NCBI GenBank assembly: GCA_016933965.1 | Contig: JAFGTS010000026.1 | Location: 1-64,000, forward strand | DNA length: 64,000 bases | Origin: Deltaproteobacteria bacterium | Lineage (GTDB): Bacteria > Desulfobacterota > Syntrophia > Syntrophales > UBA2210 | Direction: 5' to 3' | Part shown: in pieces, positions 54,575 through 63,347 of the stretch | Layout of the letters: each line of letters starts with the position of its first letter | Position numbering within the stretch: the first letter of the stretch is position 1 | The notes under the pieces: model-generated | What the model saw: the letters and a program-made list of their open reading frames with translations, nothing else | Told to the model about the DNA's origin: nothing | The model's database searches: none | Position numbers and translations under genes: made by a program

Positions 54575-55141
54575 GTGGAAAAAGAATATCAGGAAATAAT
54601 CGAAATATTGCAGAAGATACACCCGGTGCATCCTCCTGAATACCTGGTATCCTCAATCATGCAGGAAATTCAAAAAAGGGATACCCTACTCGATCGTCTT
54701 GGGAATATTTTCAGAAAGCCCATTTTTATGCCGAGAAATTCTTCTCGCGCGTCGGAGTGTGGATTCTGTTTATTCACAGCCGGCTTCTTTTTTCTGGTCA
54801 TGGGCTTGGTTCTTACCATCGGTTTTAAAGTGAATGGTCTTTATTCACTTGTTTCGGGATGGTTTCACTACCAACCCTATGCAATGCTTTTTACTGCGGC
54901 ATTTTTTCTGGTTTTGTCCTTTATCATAGTGAAGGGTGAACGAAGATTCCTCGTGGCAGTAAAATATGCGGTTTTTATCTTTATGTCCGCCCTCGTCATG
55001 AACGCGGTTCTCCTCTCTCCGGGTTTATTTCTTCCTTCGGCCAACTTTTTTGTTGTTGCCTTTACCGGTACGATGTTCATGATGAGCTTTTTCATTCTTG
55101 TCAGCCTTGAACGGCATCAGAAGGTACATAACAATGAATAG
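54575..55141 (+). CDS. Small membrane protein, possible anti-sigma partner
   Basis: 188 residues: short cytosolic N-terminus (PPEYLVSSIMQEIQKRD), then about four transmembrane helices (about 66-88, 100-118, 125-145, 155-178). No zinc anti-sigma HxxxCxxC motif is visible, so the role is inferred only from position after the ECF factor. GTG start. It overlaps the pseudopilin start by 8 bp. Confidence 0.6.
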   Translation: MEKEYQEIIEILQKIHPVHPPEYLVSSIMQEIQKRDTLLDRLGNIFRKPIFMPRNSSRASECGFCLFTAGFFFLVMGLVLTIGFKVNGLYSLVSGWFHYQPYAMLFTAAFFLVLSFIIVKGERRFLVAVKYAVFIFMSALVMNAVLLSPGLFLPSANFFVVAFTGTMFMMSFFILVSLERHQKVHNNE

Positions 55142-55634
55142 CATCGAAAAGAATACTTTAAAGGCCAGCAGGGGTTTTTCCATTCTGGAAGTGTTAGTCA
55201 TCCTGATACTGCTGGGAATTATCGGCGCAATCGTCATCAGCAGGGGGTCTTCGGCAGATCCCTATATTCTGCAGTCACAGGACGAGATCGTAAAATCTCA
55301 TATCCGGTATGCCCAGTCACGGGCCTTACACACGGCATCGGACTGGGGAATGAGATTTGCTGGTTCACGAACATACAACGGAAGGTCCTACAGCAATTAC
55401 TGGCTTTACAAGGGAACAGATGTGAACACGCCGGTACGGTTCACCGTTGCCAATGACGGTAAATATGTGGTGGTCTTCGATGACAACTCGGTAGGTGTCT
55501 GGCCCCTGGATATTGCGACACAGACCACCGTTACCTTTGATCGGTGGGGAAGTCCCGGAAGCACCAGTATCACGCTCTCAGTGGCCAATGGGAGCGATAT
55601 TACGATTCTGAGAAATACAGGGTATATTTACTGA
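55134..55634 (+). CDS. Minor pilin / pseudopilin, GspH-FimT-like
   Basis: 166 residues: leader ending KASRG|FSILEVLVILILLGIIGAIV with Glu at +5, then a beta-rich head with an RYAQSRALHTASDWGMRF segment typical of GspH/FimT/MshC-type minor pilins. The ATG at 55134 has agaagg 8 nt upstream. It overlaps the membrane protein gene, indicating one operon from the ECF gene onward. Confidence 0.85.
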   Translation: MNSIEKNTLKASRGFSILEVLVILILLGIIGAIVISRGSSADPYILQSQDEIVKSHIRYAQSRALHTASDWGMRFAGSRTYNGRSYSNYWLYKGTDVNTPVRFTVANDGKYVVVFDDNSVGVWPLDIATQTTVTFDRWGSPGSTSITLSVANGSDITILRNTGYIY

Positions 55635-55664
55635 TATAAGAAACTAAAAGGCGTAACGCGGGTG

Positions 55665-56900
55665 ATGCATATGAACCAAGACAAACATAGGATGTTAGTA
55701 TTACCGAATACCTGTGCCAGTTGGAATAGAAAACTGCTCACAAAGAGATGGCAGCGGGGAAGTCTCCTTGTGGGACTTCTCATTACGATGGTCATTTTCG
55801 CCGTTATCGGGGCAGCCATGGTAACCCTTCTCTCTTCGTCAACGACGAGCCAGGTGTCGGCAAGCCATTCCATGAAGGCCCAGTACATGGCGGAAGGGGG
55901 TGCCCGATATGTCATTCCCCTGATGCCTGATTCAGACTTCGAAAAGGGACCGCATGTTTTTAAGTTCAATGACGGAAGAACCTTCTTCATTATCAACAAA
56001 GAAAATGGCAGTCGCTTTACCTCAACGGGTGTCGTGAATGAAGGAAGTGGATGGATGGAATCGAGAGTGACCATTCAATATCGTATCTCGTCACTCTTCG
56101 ATTACTGCATTTTCGGAAGCGAGATCGTTACCATTGATAACAATGCCGTTATTGACAGCTATTCCTCTTCCGATGGACCCTATGACACGACGTCTAATCG
56201 CAACAATGAGTATTACGTCGGAACAAACAATTCCATGGATAGCGGCTTTGTAATTGCTGCCGGAGCGGACTTCTACCTTCCCGATGCGGGTGAGACAAAA
56301 GAACAACACCTCGAAGCCGAGGTCGATAAGGATATGACGCCGAAGGAGCTTCCGGCGGGTTGGGAATCGTGGACGGATTTGTTAACGTTTCTACATTTTA
56401 CGTCAAATGGGCAAGTAGAGACGCTAACTGCCGGTAACTATATTACGACCGATATGTACTTTACCAATAATTCATCGCTTACCATCGAAGGTGATGTGAC
56501 CATCTACGTTGTCGGAAATTATGATGGGTCACAAAATAGTTCATTGAATATCGGAAATGCGGCGAATCCGGATTCATCATTGACAATGTATGTCGGCGGC
56601 GATATGGATTTTTCCAACAATACCGTCTACAATTATCAGAACAATCCGGCTGATTATATTATTTACGGTCTCAGTACCTGTAACAACATCCAGTTGACGA
56701 ACAATTCATCGACTTACGGGGCGATCTATGCACCGACAGCCGATGTATATACGGGAAACAACGCTGAGATGTACGGGTCCATCGTTGCCGATAGTATTAC
56801 AGTACGTCAGAATGCTTTGATTCATTATGATGAAGACCTTGCCGGGTTAGCCGGTGGTGAAGCCGGCGTATTGACGCAGTATTTTGTGGAGGCACAATGA
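55665..56900 (+). CDS. PilX-like minor pilin with Asn/Ser-rich parallel-beta domain
   Basis: About 411 residues. A prepilin-like segment WQRG|SLLVGLLITMVIFAVIGA lacks the usual Glu at +5. After the helix comes ASHSMKAQYMAEGGARY, typical of PilX-type proteins, then a long extracellular domain with repeated short strands containing NNS-type turns (VTIYVVGNYDGSQNSSLNIG, NNIQLTNNSSTYGAIYAPTA), like a beta-helix. A GTG (55662) and two ATGs (55665, 55671) are possible starts. Role as pilus tip adhesin-like subunit is inference. Confidence 0.75.
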   Translation: MHMNQDKHRMLVLPNTCASWNRKLLTKRWQRGSLLVGLLITMVIFAVIGAAMVTLLSSSTTSQVSASHSMKAQYMAEGGARYVIPLMPDSDFEKGPHVFKFNDGRTFFIINKENGSRFTSTGVVNEGSGWMESRVTIQYRISSLFDYCIFGSEIVTIDNNAVIDSYSSSDGPYDTTSNRNNEYYVGTNNSMDSGFVIAAGADFYLPDAGETKEQHLEAEVDKDMTPKELPAGWESWTDLLTFLHFTSNGQVETLTAGNYITTDMYFTNNSSLTIEGDVTIYVVGNYDGSQNSSLNIGNAANPDSSLTMYVGGDMDFSNNTVYNYQNNPADYIIYGLSTCNNIQLTNNSSTYGAIYAPTADVYTGNNAEMYGSIVADSITVRQNALIHYDEDLAGLAGGEAGVLTQYFVEAQ

Positions 56901-57364
56901 TGAGAAGGCATAGAGGAGAATATCTTTTCACTCGACAGAGCGCTCTGTTCAGCAACCAGTGCGGTATAACCCTTCTTGACACGATTGTCACCCTCGTGGT
57001 AGCGGCCATCCTGGGTATGATGCTTGCCCAGTTCGGCGGAAAGGCGCTTACCCAGAGCGGAGATCCCGCCGTTATGCTCAAGAAGGATTACAATCTTGCT
57101 CTGGTCATGGAACGAATAACCGCCGACTATCGTGATGCCCTTAATCAGGGAACGTTGAACAGTTCCTTTTTCACCGCCCGGGACAGTGCTGCCAAGATCA
57201 ATGCTTTGTATGGATCAAACATTGATGGTGTTACTCTTGGGAATACGGCGTTTCAACTCGATATGGACAACACAAATTATACTGAATCAGGAAGCGACAG
57301 TTCAGTCTGGAAGATGACCATCGTCAAGGGTGATCAGGAATTAATAACCTTATTTGTTCAGTAA
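56897..57364 (+). CDS. Minor pilin with Asp in place of Glu5
   Basis: 155 residues. Leader about 22 residues ending NQCG|ITLLDTIVTLVVAAILGMML: the +5 residue is Asp instead of Glu. The head is small and Asn/Asp-rich without a recognised fold. It overlaps its neighbours on both sides and so belongs to the same transcript. Function presumably in pilus initiation or tip complex. Confidence 0.7.
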   Translation: MMRRHRGEYLFTRQSALFSNQCGITLLDTIVTLVVAAILGMMLAQFGGKALTQSGDPAVMLKKDYNLALVMERITADYRDALNQGTLNSSFFTARDSAAKINALYGSNIDGVTLGNTAFQLDMDNTNYTESGSDSSVWKMTIVKGDQELITLFVQ

Positions 57365-57386
57365 TTATGAAAGCAGGGGGAACATC

Positions 57387-58424
57387 GTGAAAAAAGAAGC
57401 CGGATTCACCCTCATCGAGATAATCGTGACCATTGTTCTCGTGGCGCTCCTTGCGGCAATTGCGGGGCTGGGGATCGTTCAAGGAGTCAAGGTCTATCTC
57501 CTGACCCAGGAAAATGCTGAATTAAGCCAGAAGGCCCAGATTGCCCTGGAGCGGATGCGACGGGAAATGATCGATATACAAAACATCTCGACAGCTTCAT
57601 CAACATCCATTTCTTTCTCGAAACCGGACGGGAGTGACCGGACCATCGGGCTTTTCGGTGTTGAACTCAGGATTGCCGAGGGAACGACACCGCTTTCCGG
57701 AGGCGATGTCCTGTATGAGGGAGTCAATGACTTGACCTTTACCTATAAACAGGCGAATGGAACAACGTGGACAACTGCTCAAGACATTTCCGATCTTTAC
57801 CAGATCGATATTACCATTGCCCTGGGTCATGACCTGCCGGGCGTGGGCCCCATAGTGTACTCGACAACGGTGAATCCGAGGAATACCGGTGCTGCCGGTG
57901 TGCCCACAACATCATCGACAACGACAACAACAACTATTGCTACTACCACCACTACATTACCCGGAGGCATAACAACAACAGAACCAACAACAACCACAGA
58001 AGAGATAGACACAACAACAGTGCCAGGAGTTGGGACGACAACGGAACCGACGACGACAACGGAACCGACAACGACATCAGTCCCGACTGCTCTTGTTGCA
58101 GAGGGTAATTTTGCCTGCAAGAAAACCGGGAATCAATATGTCTATATCAAGGTATATCTGACAAATTACTTTGGGGGACCGATCGAGGAAGCCCAGATTA
58201 CGTGGGCACTATACGATGCGGGCTCTTCATTGCTAGAGGCGAGCGTTTACCCGCTGGATAACCTGGGCGGTGGGTATTACGGAAACTTGACCTATAGTTC
58301 CGATTGCGGGCTGGGTGCTGACTGTCAGCGGTCCACGAACAAATATAATGAGACAGTTACCGTTGTTATACATGCAGTAAAGGAATATTATCCAGACCTT
58401 GAAGCATCGATGTCAGTGCCATAG
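57387..58424 (+). CDS. Minor pilin with Thr-rich linker and C-terminal beta domain
   Basis: 345 residues: MKKEAG|FTLIEIIVTIVLVALLAAIAG pilin start, GspJ-like middle (to about 170), then a linker of about 60 residues made almost only of Thr with EPTTTT, TTTTLPGG and TTEPTTT units (57902-58083), and an immunoglobulin-like beta domain. GTG at 57387 has aggggg 7 nt upstream. The linker is a plausible O-glycosylation or stalk region given the GT-C genes nearby. Confidence 0.85.
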   Translation: MKKEAGFTLIEIIVTIVLVALLAAIAGLGIVQGVKVYLLTQENAELSQKAQIALERMRREMIDIQNISTASSTSISFSKPDGSDRTIGLFGVELRIAEGTTPLSGGDVLYEGVNDLTFTYKQANGTTWTTAQDISDLYQIDITIALGHDLPGVGPIVYSTTVNPRNTGAAGVPTTSSTTTTTTIATTTTTLPGGITTTEPTTTTEEIDTTTVPGVGTTTEPTTTTEPTTTSVPTALVAEGNFACKKTGNQYVYIKVYLTNYFGGPIEEAQITWALYDAGSSLLEASVYPLDNLGGGYYGNLTYSSDCGLGADCQRSTNKYNETVTVVIHAVKEYYPDLEASMSVP

Positions 58425-58539
58425 GATCGGTGATCATATCCACAATATGCTATTTTCTTTCAAAGCAACAATGGATTTAAGTTAAAATTTCTGTTTTTGA
58501 AGGCAGTTATGAAAACATCTCAGGTCAAGCAGACATTTT

Positions 58540-58557
58540 CATTTCATATATGAAATG
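58540..58557. repeat. 18-bp perfect palindrome
   Basis: catttcatatatgaaatg reads the same on both strands. It lies in the 225-nt gap after the Thr-rich minor pilin and 93 nt before the giant GT-C gene. A dimeric-regulator site or a weak terminator are both possible. Confidence 0.45.
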
Positions 58558-58649
58558 GCTTTATAAAAACCCTTACGCAAATCAACAAATCTGACTGCTG
58601 ATGTAAAATAATTTCTCTTGAAAATCTTATCGGTCACAGGCACAGCACA

Positions 58650-61484
58650 GTGCGAAATGAAGCAATAAGGAAAAGCTTTCTCTTTCTCATTCTTTTTGCA
58701 GTCATCGGCTGGATGCTTGTTCTGCATTTTCCCCTGCTTGCAAGTGGCTATATCAAAGCCGGTGATGACCACATACATGTCGCCTATTCCAATGAACTGA
58801 ATAGAATTCTGAAAGAAGAGGGCAGGATTCTTGGTTGGAGCCGTCTTTACGGGGCAGGGGCGCCTATGTTTCTGCTCCGACCCCCGGGCCTGTATGTTTC
58901 CGTAAATTTTCTACACTTTCTTTCTGGCCTCACCATTGAGAAATCGCTTAAGCTCCTCGTAGCCCTCGGGTTCTGTTTCTTCCCCCTTTCCGTGTTTGCC
59001 GGTGCTCGAATGCTCGGCCTGAAGACCGGTTCCGCGGTTGCCGCGGGCATGCTCTCCATCCTGCCCATCAGCCTCTGGGGGCATACCATCGATGCCTATC
59101 AGTATCTGGGAATTCACAAGCAGCTCGTCGCCATTTTTTTCTTTCCCCTCGCCGCAGGAGCGCTGTGGTCCCTCCTGAAGGATGGGAAAAGAGGATTTCT
59201 TTTTGCCCTGGCCTTTGCCGTCATGTTTCTCTCACACCCATACATTGCTTACTGTTTTGTGTTTCTTGTTCCCTGCATGCTGATCGCCCTGGCAACGGGT
59301 GAGGTGCACTGGAACTGGAAACGGGGAGTTGGGCGTTCCGTCCTCTGGTCGCTTCCTGCCTTCCTGTTTGTGTGCACCTGGCTGATACCGTTTATGTCAT
59401 CGCCGGAGATCCAGGTCATCGACCCCTACCTGAGCCGCAGGACCACTTTTGATGTCATTGGTTGTACCACAGCCGAGACCTTCCGCCAGTTTTTCCTGGG
59501 AGGCCTTCTTGATACTACCCGCTGGGCGGGGCCCTTCGGTGGAACGCAATGGATACCGGGGAACGAATGGGGATGGATTGACAACAGCCGATTCCTCCGC
59601 GTTCCCCTTTTAACGGTACTCACCATCGGCGGCTGGATCATTTCTTTTCTCAGACCGAAGCAAGCCCATCGGAGTTTTCTATCACTTGCGTTTCTTGTAT
59701 CTATGGTTCTCTTCATCGGCCCTGATGATTTCCCCATCCTCGATGCCATTCCCTTCGCGAAAAAGTTTCAGAATATTCATGCCATTTTCATGGTCGAATG
59801 GGCCGCCGTCATGCTGGGAGGACTCGCACTGGGCTGGCTCTTTGAGCGGTTATGCGAAATACCCGGGCAAAAACTCAGGTATGCCGCAATCGGAATAGTT
59901 GCCGTTTCGCTTTTCTTTGATTATGGCAATGCCCTTTATGAGCGGACGCGGTCTGCGGAGAAGATGATCAACGTTAAAAATGTATATACGACGAACGGGA
60001 GACTGACGATACGGCCAGACATGAATACCGAATGGCGTCATTTTGCCTCTGTCGTTGATGAATTGCAGGGACAGGAACAGCGTGAGGGTGCCATCGCCTC
60101 ACTTCCGCTTGCACACGATGATTCGGTCCTCTATAACCTCCTGCCGCTTATGGTCGACCGTTCCGTCTTTATCTGCGGTTTTGAACAGGTCGGTGGCGTG
60201 TATGATCTCATGGTACATAAATTCAGAGGTTCGCTTCGGGACAATTACAATCTTCAAAAACTTTTCAATGTGCGTTTCGTGGTGAACAGTCCCTATCACA
60301 GGAAACAACCGCTCCACTGGCACAAGCAGACACAAATCCTTCATGCCGATCAGTACTGGGAACTTGCTCGAATAGAAGGGGACTTCGGCCGGCTCGGAGG
60401 AATGCCGGGGACCCTCGTGGGATTCGCCGGTTCGGAACGGGAGTGGGCATGGCTGATGGATGCCTGGCTGAAAGAGGTACGTGACAGGGGGACGGCACCC
60501 TGGATTGTGAACTTTACCCATGCGGGAGGCACTGATCGAGACATGGGAAACCTGCTTCCTGCCATGAAGGCCGTTCTTGTCGGCAAAGAGGCTTGGATCC
60601 CGGAACTGCCTCACGAGGTACACGTGATCCCGATCCATAATACTGACGAGACCTCGGTCAGACACCTCTTTCAAGAGCTCTCAGACAGCGAGCCGCACCG
60701 GTTTCTTGAACCTGTTGCGTATGAAACGCTGCAGGCTGACCGCAGGAGGGAATCCTTCAGATTGATCATAGATGAACCCTGCCGTTTTGTCCTCTTCAAG
60801 CGCGCTTTCTATCGGGGCTGGGAAGCGTATCTTGACGGCATGAAAACACACATATATCGGGTCTCACCGGGCCTGCAGATGGTCCGTGTGCCCCGGGGAA
60901 CCCACGTGATCGACTGGTGCTACCGGGGACCGAACAACCGAATCTGGGCCGTCGGCGCCGGTATCCTGGGAATGATCATTGCCGGTTTCCTCGTGTGGAG
61001 GGAGCGCCGCTGGAAGGTGCAACCCTCGGTAACGACCGAAGATCCTTCCGAGATCAGGGAAACAAAAGTAAAGGGGGTACTCCCTTACATGGTTGCAGGT
61101 ATCTGGGTTCTCTTCATCTGCTTTGCCTCCGTACAGATCGTATCGGAGGCTTATTTGAGGAGGCCGGTCATCATTGCTCCCCGGCCGGATACCGCCGTTG
61201 CGGAGAAGGATGCGAATTTTTACTGGAATTACGTGGTGGGGCTGAAACCCGCCGACCAGGCGTTTGTTTTTGAAGTAGCGAGCGATCCCGGCTTTCAGGA
61301 TATTCTTGTCAGGAAAGAACCTCCGAAGAACCAGGTCCGCCTCGAAGGGCCGCTTCCGACGGGGCAACGCCTCTACTATCGCGTCAAGCTCGTTTGGGAT
61401 GAGGGGCACCGGTGGACCACCCCGGTACCGATAACGGTGAATGAGGGCATGAGAAATGGTCAAGGTCCTTCTGCAAGCCGATGA
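58650..61484 (+). CDS. Large GT-C-like polytopic membrane protein
   Basis: 944 residues. About twelve transmembrane helices in the first 445 residues, with an acidic AGDDHIH motif in the first external loop, then a large extracytoplasmic region (about 450-765), two more helices (near 770 and 820) and a C-terminal fibronectin-like beta domain. It resembles YfhO/GT-C-type sugar transferases acting on lipid-linked donors. Acceptor unknown. GTG start without a clear ribosome-binding site. It overlaps the next gene by 29 bp. Confidence 0.7.
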   Translation: MRNEAIRKSFLFLILFAVIGWMLVLHFPLLASGYIKAGDDHIHVAYSNELNRILKEEGRILGWSRLYGAGAPMFLLRPPGLYVSVNFLHFLSGLTIEKSLKLLVALGFCFFPLSVFAGARMLGLKTGSAVAAGMLSILPISLWGHTIDAYQYLGIHKQLVAIFFFPLAAGALWSLLKDGKRGFLFALAFAVMFLSHPYIAYCFVFLVPCMLIALATGEVHWNWKRGVGRSVLWSLPAFLFVCTWLIPFMSSPEIQVIDPYLSRRTTFDVIGCTTAETFRQFFLGGLLDTTRWAGPFGGTQWIPGNEWGWIDNSRFLRVPLLTVLTIGGWIISFLRPKQAHRSFLSLAFLVSMVLFIGPDDFPILDAIPFAKKFQNIHAIFMVEWAAVMLGGLALGWLFERLCEIPGQKLRYAAIGIVAVSLFFDYGNALYERTRSAEKMINVKNVYTTNGRLTIRPDMNTEWRHFASVVDELQGQEQREGAIASLPLAHDDSVLYNLLPLMVDRSVFICGFEQVGGVYDLMVHKFRGSLRDNYNLQKLFNVRFVVNSPYHRKQPLHWHKQTQILHADQYWELARIEGDFGRLGGMPGTLVGFAGSEREWAWLMDAWLKEVRDRGTAPWIVNFTHAGGTDRDMGNLLPAMKAVLVGKEAWIPELPHEVHVIPIHNTDETSVRHLFQELSDSEPHRFLEPVAYETLQADRRRESFRLIIDEPCRFVLFKRAFYRGWEAYLDGMKTHIYRVSPGLQMVRVPRGTHVIDWCYRGPNNRIWAVGAGILGMIIAGFLVWRERRWKVQPSVTTEDPSEIRETKVKGVLPYMVAGIWVLFICFASVQIVSEAYLRRPVIIAPRPDTAVAEKDANFYWNYVVGLKPADQAFVFEVASDPGFQDILVRKEPPKNQVRLEGPLPTGQRLYYRVKLVWDEGHRWTTPVPITVNEGMRNGQGPSASR

Positions 61485-62352
61485 TTTCGGCCTGCACGGT
61501 TCCATAAACCGGGCCGTCATCGATGCGGCGCGGCAAGGGGTGCTGACGGGCGCCAGTCTCATGGCGAACGGACCGGCCGCATCCGAGGCGATCACCTGGT
61601 TGCGGGATAATCCCTCTTTTCCCGCAGGGGTCCACCTGAACATACTGCGCGGGAGACCGCTCTCGGACCCCCATGAAATACCCACACTGGTCGACGGGCG
61701 GGGACTCTTTCTCAACTCGGCCCGGTCGCTCTGGGCACGTTCCGTTGCGGGCGGGCTGGATGCCGGGCAGATATACAAAGAGTATCGACGGCAGGTTCTA
61801 TCTATGATAGATAACGACATTGTTCCGACACACCTGGACGGTGAGAAACATACTCATATCGTACTGCCCCAGGCTGCGACAGCCGTGGAAAGGCTCATTG
61901 AAGAATTCGGTATCAGAAAGGTGCGCTGTGTCAGGGAGCGGCCCCTGTACCGCCTGTTTCGCGAGAAGGGTGTGCCTGTACCCTGCGATATGAAGCAGTA
62001 CGGGAAACTCATCGTTCTTGAATACCTGTCAGGGAGAGCGGGGAAACGATGGACGGGAATAGCAGCCCCTGACTATTCCTTCGGCATCGGCATCAGCGGT
62101 CTTCGCATGACCCATGGAACACGACGGGAGCTTCTCAAAACACTGTTCGAGCTCCCTGTTCAGGGGACAGTGGAGTGGATATTCCATCCCGCCTACGACA
62201 CGGAATTCGATGAGCCCCGTAACAGGGCCCTTTACGGACCTTCATTCCTGCGAGAGGCCAGGGTCGATGAATACCGGTTTCTGGTTTCAGAAGATACGAT
62301 ACGGACAGTGTCGGAACATGAAAAAGCCGTGATTTCTTACAGGGACATATGA
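61456..62352 (+). CDS. ChbG/HpnK-family (YdjC-like) deacetylase
   Basis: 298 residues. LLQADDFGLHGSINRAV supplies the Asp pair, and THLDGEKHTHI the metal His residues of the YdjC fold, which removes acetyl groups from N-acetylglucosamine-containing substrates or hopanoid intermediates. In this setting a glycolipid or polysaccharide substrate is likely. Overlaps the preceding and following genes, so it is in one operon. Confidence 0.87.
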   Translation: MVKVLLQADDFGLHGSINRAVIDAARQGVLTGASLMANGPAASEAITWLRDNPSFPAGVHLNILRGRPLSDPHEIPTLVDGRGLFLNSARSLWARSVAGGLDAGQIYKEYRRQVLSMIDNDIVPTHLDGEKHTHIVLPQAATAVERLIEEFGIRKVRCVRERPLYRLFREKGVPVPCDMKQYGKLIVLEYLSGRAGKRWTGIAAPDYSFGIGISGLRMTHGTRRELLKTLFELPVQGTVEWIFHPAYDTEFDEPRNRALYGPSFLREARVDEYRFLVSEDTIRTVSEHEKAVISYRDI

Positions 62353-63305
62353 ACAATTTCATCTCAATCGTCGTACCGCTGTATAACGAACGGGAGAATG
62401 TGCCGATACTCGTGAAGGAGATCGGTACCGTTCTTGACGAAGAAGAGCGCCCCTTCGAGCTGGTCCTGGTCGATGACGGGAGCAGTGATGGCACCTTTGA
62501 GGCTGTCAGGGAAGCAGCCCGTCATGACGATCGGGTCAGGGGAGTTCGATTGAGCAGGAATCACGGTCAGACGACGGCCATCAAGGCGGGTATCGAACAT
62601 GCCTCAGGCCGGATATGCATTACCATGGACGGTGACCTCCAGCATGACCCCGCCCACATTCCGGCGCTGCTGCGCGGGATCGATGACGGCTACGATCTGG
62701 TATGCAGTTACCGTTATAAGCGTGATGACGCCTTTCTGCGCCGCTTTCCATCCCGGGTCGCCAATGGCATCGCACGGTGGTTTTCCCGGGTCCCCGTCAG
62801 GGACTTCGGTTCCACCTTCAGGGCCTGCCGGACGGACATTATGCGGGACATTCCCATTTACGGAGAAATGCACCGGTTTATTCCGGTCTTTGCCGGCATG
62901 CTCACAGACCGGATAACGGAAATCCCGATCACCCTCCGCAAAAGGCAACATGGGCGATCGAAATACGGACTGGGTAGAACCTTTCGCGTATTTTCGGACC
63001 TGATCGCCATCCTTTTCTTCGCCCGTTTCTTCACCCGTCCCATCCACATATTCGGGTATATTTCGCTTCTGCTCGGTCTACCGGGTCTTGTCATCCTTGG
63101 ATGGCTGAGCGGGGCAAAGATCCTCGGTCTGATCGAAATAAAGGATTATGGACCTTTATTCATCCTGGGTGTTCTTCTCATGCTGGTTTCCGGGCAGGTG
63201 CTGACGATGGGGATCGTCTGCGAGTACCTGACCAGGATATATTACGGAAACGAGAAGCACCGGTCCTATGTGGTTGCCGAGAGGACCCATGATAAAGAAC
63301 GGTAA
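62349..63305 (+). CDS. Family 2 glycosyltransferase with two membrane helices (ArnC/DPM-like)
   Basis: 318 residues: GT-A domain SIVVPLYNERENV, VDDGSSDGT and the metal DxD in TMDGDLQHDP, then two C-terminal transmembrane helices (about 235-260, 270-295). This layout is that of undecaprenyl-phosphate sugar transferases (ArnC, GtrB). It would make lipid-linked sugar for the GT-C protein encoded upstream. 4-bp overlap with the deacetylase gene. Confidence 0.9.
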   Translation: MNNFISIVVPLYNERENVPILVKEIGTVLDEEERPFELVLVDDGSSDGTFEAVREAARHDDRVRGVRLSRNHGQTTAIKAGIEHASGRICITMDGDLQHDPAHIPALLRGIDDGYDLVCSYRYKRDDAFLRRFPSRVANGIARWFSRVPVRDFGSTFRACRTDIMRDIPIYGEMHRFIPVFAGMLTDRITEIPITLRKRQHGRSKYGLGRTFRVFSDLIAILFFARFFTRPIHIFGYISLLLGLPGLVILGWLSGAKILGLIEIKDYGPLFILGVLLMLVSGQVLTMGIVCEYLTRIYYGNEKHRSYVVAERTHDKER

Positions 63306-63347
63306 TGGTTTCTTTCGGTCGGAACGACTGTGAGGGCGGCGGATGTT

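Noticed and set aside
57902-58083. Short repeats resembling a CRISPR array
   Set aside because: They are irregular aca/acc codon repeats in frame with a pilin gene; no constant spacer length and no cas genes.
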